A stretch of DNA of 64,000 nucleotides from the NCBI GenBank assembly GCA_036262035.1, contig DATAJS010000010.1, positions 558,001 through 622,000 of the forward strand, written 5' to 3'. The notes below the pieces were generated by a model. It did no database searches and was not told the DNA's origin. It was given only the letters and a program-made list of their open reading frames with translations. This document shows, piece after piece, positions 59,064 through 64,000 of the stretch. This DNA is from Burkholderiales bacterium (lineage in GTDB: Bacteria; Pseudomonadota; Gammaproteobacteria; Burkholderiales; SG8-41). Position 1 is the first letter of the stretch. Each line of letters begins with the position of its first letter. The translations under genes and the position numbers were made by a program.

Positions 59064-60338
59064 ATGCACGCGTGTCTCCTGCGCCTCGCCGCGGCAGCGC
59101 TCATCGCGGTGGTGCTGCCGGCATACGCGGCCTCCCCCGCGGTCGATCCGCGGCGCCTCACGTTCGACCAGGCCCAGGTCCTCATGCTGGAGCGCAACCG
59201 CGAGCTGCAGCTCGCGCGGCTCGCGGTCACCGGCGCGGAAGCCGACGTGACGATCGCCGGCGCCGCGCCCAATCCGGTGTTCTCGGTCGGCAACTCGCGG
59301 ATGGGCTCGGGCAACTCGGACGCCGGTCCGTTCGTGAAGCGCATGGAGCAAAGCGTCGGCGTGAGCCAGCTCTTCGAGCGCGGGAACAAGCGCGAGCTGA
59401 GACGCGAGGTCGCGCAGCACACGGCGTCCGCGGTGCGCATCGAGCAGTACGACGTCGCGCGGCAGCAGCGCATCGCGCTCGCCCAGGCCTATTATGATCT
59501 GCTGCTCGCGCAGGAGCGCGGCCGCATCGCGGCCGAGACCGCCTCGACTTTCGACAACACGCTCGACGCCGCGCAGCGCCGCGTCAAAGCGGGCGATCTC
59601 TCGCGCTCCGATCTTTCGCGCATCACCGTCGACGCGCTGCGCGCGCGCAACGAAGCGCAGGCGATCGCGCTCGAGCGCGACAAGGCGCAGCTCGCGCTCG
59701 GATATCTCATCGGCCTGGAGCGCGATGCGAAGCTCATCAACGCCGGCGACGCGTGGCCGCCGCTCCAGTCTCCCGCGACGCCCAACGTCGATCGCATCGT
59801 CGACCAGCGCGCCGACGTAAAGGCGGCGCAGGAGCGCGTGCGCGCCGCCGAGCGCAATCGCGACCTCGCGCAGTCCTTACGCACGCGCGACGTCACCGCC
59901 GGCGTGCAGTACGACCGCACGCCCAACGACGCGGTGCGCAACAGCGTCGGCTTCACGCTGAGCGTGCCGCTCTTCACGCGCTATTACTACGAAGGCGAGA
60001 TCCGCCGCGCCGAAGCCGATTACGACGCCGCGGTCGCCTCGGTGGAGCGCGCGCGCGCGACCGCGCTGACCGAGCTCGGCACGGCCGCCGCGACGCTCGA
60101 CAACGCCGCTCAGCGCGTGCGCCGCTTCCAGGAAGGTTTGCTCAATTCGGCGGAGCAGGCCGCGGCAGGCGCCGAGTTCGCCTATACGCGCGGCGCGATC
60201 GGCGTCATGGACCTGCTCGACGCGCGCCGCCAGCTTCACGCACTCAGGCTCGAATCCGCGGCGGCGCTCGCCGATTACGCGCGCGCGGTCGCGGCATGGC
60301 GCGCGGCCACCGAGCCTGTTCCCGGGAACATTCAGTGA
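59064..60338 (+). CDS. TolC-family outer-membrane efflux protein (CusC/CzcC-like)
   Basis: 424 residues from ATG 59064 with a Sec signal peptide (LLRLAAAALIAVVLPAYAAS). Two OEP halves with long helical regions: LTFDQAQVLMLERNRELQLARLAVTGAEADVT, NPVFSVGNSRMGSG, VSQLFERGNKRELRREVAQ and, in the second half, GFTLSVPLFTRYYYEGEIRRAEADY and AEFAYTRGAIGVMDLLDARRQL. Forms the outer-membrane channel of the tripartite pump encoded downstream. Its stop overlaps the adaptor's GTG (GTGA). Confidence 0.92.
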   Translation: MHACLLRLAAAALIAVVLPAYAASPAVDPRRLTFDQAQVLMLERNRELQLARLAVTGAEADVTIAGAAPNPVFSVGNSRMGSGNSDAGPFVKRMEQSVGVSQLFERGNKRELRREVAQHTASAVRIEQYDVARQQRIALAQAYYDLLLAQERGRIAAETASTFDNTLDAAQRRVKAGDLSRSDLSRITVDALRARNEAQAIALERDKAQLALGYLIGLERDAKLINAGDAWPPLQSPATPNVDRIVDQRADVKAAQERVRAAERNRDLAQSLRTRDVTAGVQYDRTPNDAVRNSVGFTLSVPLFTRYYYEGEIRRAEADYDAAVASVERARATALTELGTAAATLDNAAQRVRRFQEGLLNSAEQAAAGAEFAYTRGAIGVMDLLDARRQLHALRLESAAALADYARAVAAWRAATEPVPGNIQ

Positions 60339-61471
60339 TTCGTACATCGTTCATCGCGTTGTTCAGCGCGGCGATCCTCGCCGCCGCATGCACCAAGGAA
60401 GCCGTCCAGGAGAGCGCGCCCGAGCCGGTCGTGCAGGGCGACACCATCACCTTTCCGGCTGCGGACAAGGCCCCGAAGCTCGGCACCGCGCCGGTGCTCG
60501 AGGAGCGCGCGCCGGCGCTGCGCCTCAACGGCCGGCTCACGTGGGACGAAGAGCGCACCGTGCGCGTGTTCTCGCCGTTCGCGGGCCGCGTCGCGCGCAT
60601 CCTCGTCCAGCCGGGCGACCGGGTGAGCAAAGGGCAGACGCTCGCGGTGCTCGGCTCCCCCGAGTTCGGACAGGCGCAGGCCGAGGCGCGGCGCGCCGAC
60701 ACCGACGTGCAGCTCGCGGAGAAGAACCTCCAGCGCCAGAAGGAGCTCGAAAACGCCGGCGTCGCGCCGCGCAAGGATCTCCAGACCGCGGAAGCCGAAT
60801 TCGAGCGCGCGAAATCCGAGCTCGAGCGCGCGCGCGGGCGCGTGCGGCTGTACGGCAGCAGCGCCAAAGGCGTCGACCAGTCCTTCGCGATCGCCAGCCC
60901 GGTCGCCGGCGTCGTCGTCGAGCGCAACATCAATCCCGGGATGGAAGTGCGGCCCGACCAGATGACGTCGAACGCCCCGCCGCTGTTCATCGTCACCGAT
61001 CCCACGCACCTGTGGGCGCTGCTCGACGCGACCGAGAAGGACCTCGCGGCGGTGCACGTGGGCAAGATCGTCACGGTGCGCACGCCGGTGTACGAGGGTG
61101 AGTCGTTCAGGGCGACGCTGGTCAACGTCTCCGACGCGCTCGATCCTGCGACGCGCACCCTGAAGGCGCGCGCGACGCTCGACAACAAGGACCGCAAGCT
61201 CAAGGCCGAGATGTTCGTCACCGGCGAGCTCGACACGCAGCAGCCGGTGCGCATCATGCTGCCCGCGAAGGCGGTGTACTTCCAGGGCGGCAAGCACTAC
61301 GCCTTCACCGAGGAAGGCCCCGGCCGCTACACGCGCCGGGTCGTGAAGATCGGCGACGATCACGACGGCAAGGTCGAGGTCGCCGCAGGTGTTACGCCTG
61401 GCCAGAAAGTGGTGATCGACGACGTGCTCATGCTCCAGCAGATGCTGCAGCCGCGGCGCGTTCAGAAATGA
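60335..61471 (+). CDS. RND efflux periplasmic adaptor lipoprotein (CusB/CzcB-like)
   Basis: 378 residues from GTG 60335 overlapping the TolC stop. Lipobox LAAAC after a short hydrophobic stretch. Membrane-fusion architecture: RVFSPFAGRVARILVQPGDRVSKGQTLAVL, coiled coil (about 115-170), second lipoyl half IASPVAGVVVERNINPGMEV, then barrel (LWALLDATEKDLAAVHVGKI) and membrane-proximal part. No Met/His-rich metal-binding end is visible, so the cargo may not be copper or silver. Overlaps the pump gene by 4 bases. Confidence 0.92.
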   Translation: MIRTSFIALFSAAILAAACTKEAVQESAPEPVVQGDTITFPAADKAPKLGTAPVLEERAPALRLNGRLTWDEERTVRVFSPFAGRVARILVQPGDRVSKGQTLAVLGSPEFGQAQAEARRADTDVQLAEKNLQRQKELENAGVAPRKDLQTAEAEFERAKSELERARGRVRLYGSSAKGVDQSFAIASPVAGVVVERNINPGMEVRPDQMTSNAPPLFIVTDPTHLWALLDATEKDLAAVHVGKIVTVRTPVYEGESFRATLVNVSDALDPATRTLKARATLDNKDRKLKAEMFVTGELDTQQPVRIMLPAKAVYFQGGKHYAFTEEGPGRYTRRVVKIGDDHDGKVEVAAGVTPGQKVVIDDVLMLQQMLQPRRVQK

Positions 61472-64000
61472 GCCAGCGCACCCACTCCAACGCGATCAAG
61501 CGCATCGTCTCGTTCGCGCTGAACCAGCCGCTGTTCATCGTGCTGGGGATGATCCTCTTCATCGGCGGCGGCATCGCCGCGTTCAAGAACCTGCCGGTCG
61601 AAGCGCTGCCGGACGTGACCGACACCCAGGTGACGGTCATCACGCTCTACCCGGGGCGCGCGGCGGAAGAAGTCGAAAAGCAGGTCACCTTTCCGATCGA
61701 GGTCGCGCTCGCGGGCATGCCGAACTCGATCCGCATGTTCTCGCACACCCAGTTCGGGCTGTCGTTCATCATCCTCACCTTCGACGACAAGGCGAACCCG
61801 TACTTCGCGCGCCAGCAGGTGCTCGAGCGGTTGCGCGAAGCCGACCTGCCGCCGAACGTGACGCCGCAGCTCGCGCCGTTGTCGACCGCGGTCGGCGAGA
61901 TCTACCGCTATCGCGTCAAGGGCGCCGGCGTCCCCGATCACGAGCTGCGCACGATCCAGGACTGGACGATCGCGCGGCAGCTGAAGCTCATACCCGGCGT
62001 CGCGGACATCGTGAGCTTCGGCGGTTTCATCAAGCAGTACGAGGTGAGCCCCGATCTCGCCAAGCTCAAGTACTACAAGATCAGCCTGCAGCAGCTCTTC
62101 TCCGCGCTCGAGCGCGGCAGCTCGAACGCCGGCGGCGGTTACGTCGAGCAGGGCCGCCAGCAGTTCCTCATCCGCGGCATCGGCCTGGTGCGCTCGCCCG
62201 AGGAAGTGCTCGACGTGGTCGTGGCCGAGAGGAACGGCGTGCCGGTGCTGGTGCGCCACATCGCGACGCTCTCCATCGGCGCGGTGCCGCGGCAGGGCGT
62301 GATCGGCCAGGACGGCGATCCCGACATCACCACCGGTGTCGTGCTCATGCGCCGCGGCGAGAACCCGTCGGTCGTGCTCGAGGCGGTCAAGCAGAAGGTC
62401 GACCTCATGAACCGCACGATGCTGCCCAAGGGCGTGCAGATCGTGCCGTACTACGACCGCACGTGGCTGCTCGACAAGACGCTGAAGACGGTTTTTACGA
62501 ACCTGGTCGAAGGCGCGATGCTGGTGACGCTGATCCTGTTCCTGTTCCTCGGCAACCTGCGCGCGTCGCTGATCGTCGCGTCGATCATCCCGCTGTCGCT
62601 GCTGGGCACCTTCCTCGGCCTCACGTTCCTCGGCGTGCCCGCGAACCTGCTCAGCCTCGGCGCGATGGACTTCGGCATCATCGTCGACGGCGCGGTGATC
62701 GTGGTCGAGAACATCTTCCGAAGGCTGGGCGAGCATCCGGCCGCGGATCGCAAGCAGCGGCTGAGCACGATCCTCGAAGCGGCGTCCGAGGTCGGGCGGC
62801 CGACGCTGTTCTCGATGCTCATCATCATCGCCGCGCACATCCCGATCTTCACGCTCCAGCGCCACGAAGGCCGCATCTTCGCGCCGATGGCGTACTCGGT
62901 GACCTCGGCGCTCGTCGCCTCGCTGATCTTCTCGCTCACGCTCGTGCCGTTGCTCTGCCTGGTGCTGATGAAGAAGCGCGTGCCGCACGACGAGAACCGG
63001 CTGGTGCTCTGGTGCAAGAAGCTCTACAAGCCCGCGCTCGAGTGGTCGCTCCGCAGGCGCAAGCTGGTCGTCGGCGGCGCGATCGCCACGCTCGCGCTCG
63101 CGCTCGCCCTGGTGCCGCGCATCGGCACCGAGTTCCTCCCCGAGCTCAACGAAGGCTCGATCTGGATCAACGTGCCGCTGCATCCCAGCCTGTCGGTCAC
63201 TGAGGCGCGCGACCAGATGTTCCGCATCCGCAACGCGATCGCGAACATCCCCGAGGTGAACACCATCGTCTACAAGGCGGGGCGTCCCGAGGACGGCACC
63301 GATCCCAAGCTCATCTCGATGGCCGAGATCCTCGTCGATCTCAAGCCCGAGTCGGAGTGGAAGCGCAAGACGAGCAAGCAGGAGATCATCCGCGAGATGG
63401 ACGCGGCGTTCGACAAGCTGCCCGGCGTGCAGGCGAGCTTCTCGCAGCCCATCCGCGACAACATCCTCGAGAGCATCTCGCAGATCGACGGCCAGATCGT
63501 GGTGAAGGTCTTCGGCGACGACCTCGGCGTGCTGCGCGACACCGCGGCGCAGGTCATGGGCGCGATCGCCGACGTGCCCGGCCTCGCGCGCGCGATGGTC
63601 GATCGCCAGGGCGAGCTGCCGCAGGAGCTCATCGAGATCGACCGCGCGCAGGCGGCGCGCTACGGGCTGAACATCGGCGACATCCAGGACGTGATCGAGA
63701 CCGCGCTCGGCGGCCGCGAGGCGACGCGCATCTGGGAAGGCGAGCGCAAGTTCGGCGTCGTGGTGCGGCTGAAGCCCGAGGAGCGCTCGCTGACGCAGTT
63801 GCGCGACATCCTGCTCACCACGCAGTCGGGCGCGTTCATCCCCTTGAACCAGGTCGCGACGTTCAAGACGATCGGCGGCAGCATGAACATCAGCCGCGAG
63901 AACGGCGGGCGCGTGATCGCGATCGGCGTGTTCATCGAAGGCCGCGACATGGGCTCGGTCGTGGCGGACATGCAGAAGCGCGTCGCCGAGCGCGTGAAAC
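61468..64000 (+). CDS. RND pump, heavy-metal efflux (CusA/CzcA) family, truncated by window end
   Basis: About 844 residues visible of a family whose members have about 1030-1050. ATG 61468 overlaps the adaptor stop. First helix LFIVLGMILFIGGGIAAFKNLP, then LPVEALPDVTDTQVTV and YPGRAAEEVEKQVTFPIE typical of HME pumps, helices 2-6 with TLILFLFLGNLRASLIVASIIPLS and the proton-relay segment GAMDFGIIVDGAVIVVENIFRRL, and the second large loop (GTEFLPELNEGSIWI). Drives export of metal cations or other solutes in exchange for protons. Continues beyond base 64000 with no stop. Confidence 0.94.
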   Translation, partial: MSQRTHSNAIKRIVSFALNQPLFIVLGMILFIGGGIAAFKNLPVEALPDVTDTQVTVITLYPGRAAEEVEKQVTFPIEVALAGMPNSIRMFSHTQFGLSFIILTFDDKANPYFARQQVLERLREADLPPNVTPQLAPLSTAVGEIYRYRVKGAGVPDHELRTIQDWTIARQLKLIPGVADIVSFGGFIKQYEVSPDLAKLKYYKISLQQLFSALERGSSNAGGGYVEQGRQQFLIRGIGLVRSPEEVLDVVVAERNGVPVLVRHIATLSIGAVPRQGVIGQDGDPDITTGVVLMRRGENPSVVLEAVKQKVDLMNRTMLPKGVQIVPYYDRTWLLDKTLKTVFTNLVEGAMLVTLILFLFLGNLRASLIVASIIPLSLLGTFLGLTFLGVPANLLSLGAMDFGIIVDGAVIVVENIFRRLGEHPAADRKQRLSTILEAASEVGRPTLFSMLIIIAAHIPIFTLQRHEGRIFAPMAYSVTSALVASLIFSLTLVPLLCLVLMKKRVPHDENRLVLWCKKLYKPALEWSLRRRKLVVGGAIATLALALALVPRIGTEFLPELNEGSIWINVPLHPSLSVTEARDQMFRIRNAIANIPEVNTIVYKAGRPEDGTDPKLISMAEILVDLKPESEWKRKTSKQEIIREMDAAFDKLPGVQASFSQPIRDNILESISQIDGQIVVKVFGDDLGVLRDTAAQVMGAIADVPGLARAMVDRQGELPQELIEIDRAQAARYGLNIGDIQDVIETALGGREATRIWEGERKFGVVVRLKPEERSLTQLRDILLTTQSGAFIPLNQVATFKTIGGSMNISRENGGRVIAIGVFIEGRDMGSVVADMQKRVAERVK

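Overview
The window is GC-rich (about two-thirds G+C by eye), tightly packed bacterial DNA. It looks like chromosome from a betaproteobacterium, probably Burkholderiales. The reasons are five solitary Bug/TctC-type tripartite-tricarboxylate receptors, a TRAP transporter, an FAH-family hydrolase, a bactofilin, many response-regulator/GGDEF/EAL proteins, and heavy use of GTG/TTG starts with ATGA or GTGA gene overlaps. I saw no rRNA, tRNA, CRISPR array, phage or insertion sequence.

Region 1 (1-21916, all plus strand) reads as one long operon with gaps of at most about 20 bases or 4-base overlaps. It holds the end of a GAF-HlyD membrane protein, a PqqD-M50 metalloprotease-HlyD fusion, a shortened SecA paralogue, a periplasmic HlyD-type adaptor, and a 3411-residue repeat protein. 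That protein has an LEPR-like N-terminal motif, a caspase-like DUF4347 domain, 16 cadherin-like repeats of about 120 residues and three longer modules, and ends in a membrane-anchor-like C-terminus. The operon closes with a hybrid histidine kinase carrying three tandem Hpt domains, a stand-alone receiver protein and a REC-GGDEF-EAL protein. I infer a dedicated export or surface-display machine for the giant protein with its own phosphorelay and c-di-GMP output. This is the best candidate in the window for an undescribed system.

Region 2 (21971-37914) is a mosaic of short units: Bug receptors, a DUF1615 lipoprotein, a GNAT acetyltransferase, a degenerate REC-GGDEF, an FAH hydrolase, a Tat-exported beta-sandwich protein, DinB, a YdhR-like monooxygenase, an esterase, an NHL propeller, a CHASE3 kinase coupled to a REC-PAS-GGDEF-EAL protein, a TPR protein and a glucosaminidase.

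Region 3 (38060-56850) is mainly uptake and catabolism. It has a ketopantoate-reductase-like protein, a TRAP system (dctMQ plus dctP), a three-gene flavin/[2Fe-2S] amine or opine dehydrogenase, a gamma-glutamyltransferase-like enzyme, three more Bug receptors, a GST, a metallophosphoesterase, a CinA with a changed active site, a bactofilin and an HNH-like secreted protein lacking its key histidine.

Region 4 (56930-64000) pairs a two-component system (minus strand) with a divergent TolC / lipoprotein adaptor / CusA-CzcA-type RND operon that runs off the window end.

The intergenic spaces hold several families of short dispersed repeats: GGGGTCTGACCCC boxes, CGTCATTCCCG palindromes, ACCGCCAAGGACGC repeats, TCATTGCGAGGAGC repeats and CACCCGTCAC repeats. 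Several of these supply stop codons, Shine-Dalgarno sequences or even part of a signal peptide to neighbouring genes.
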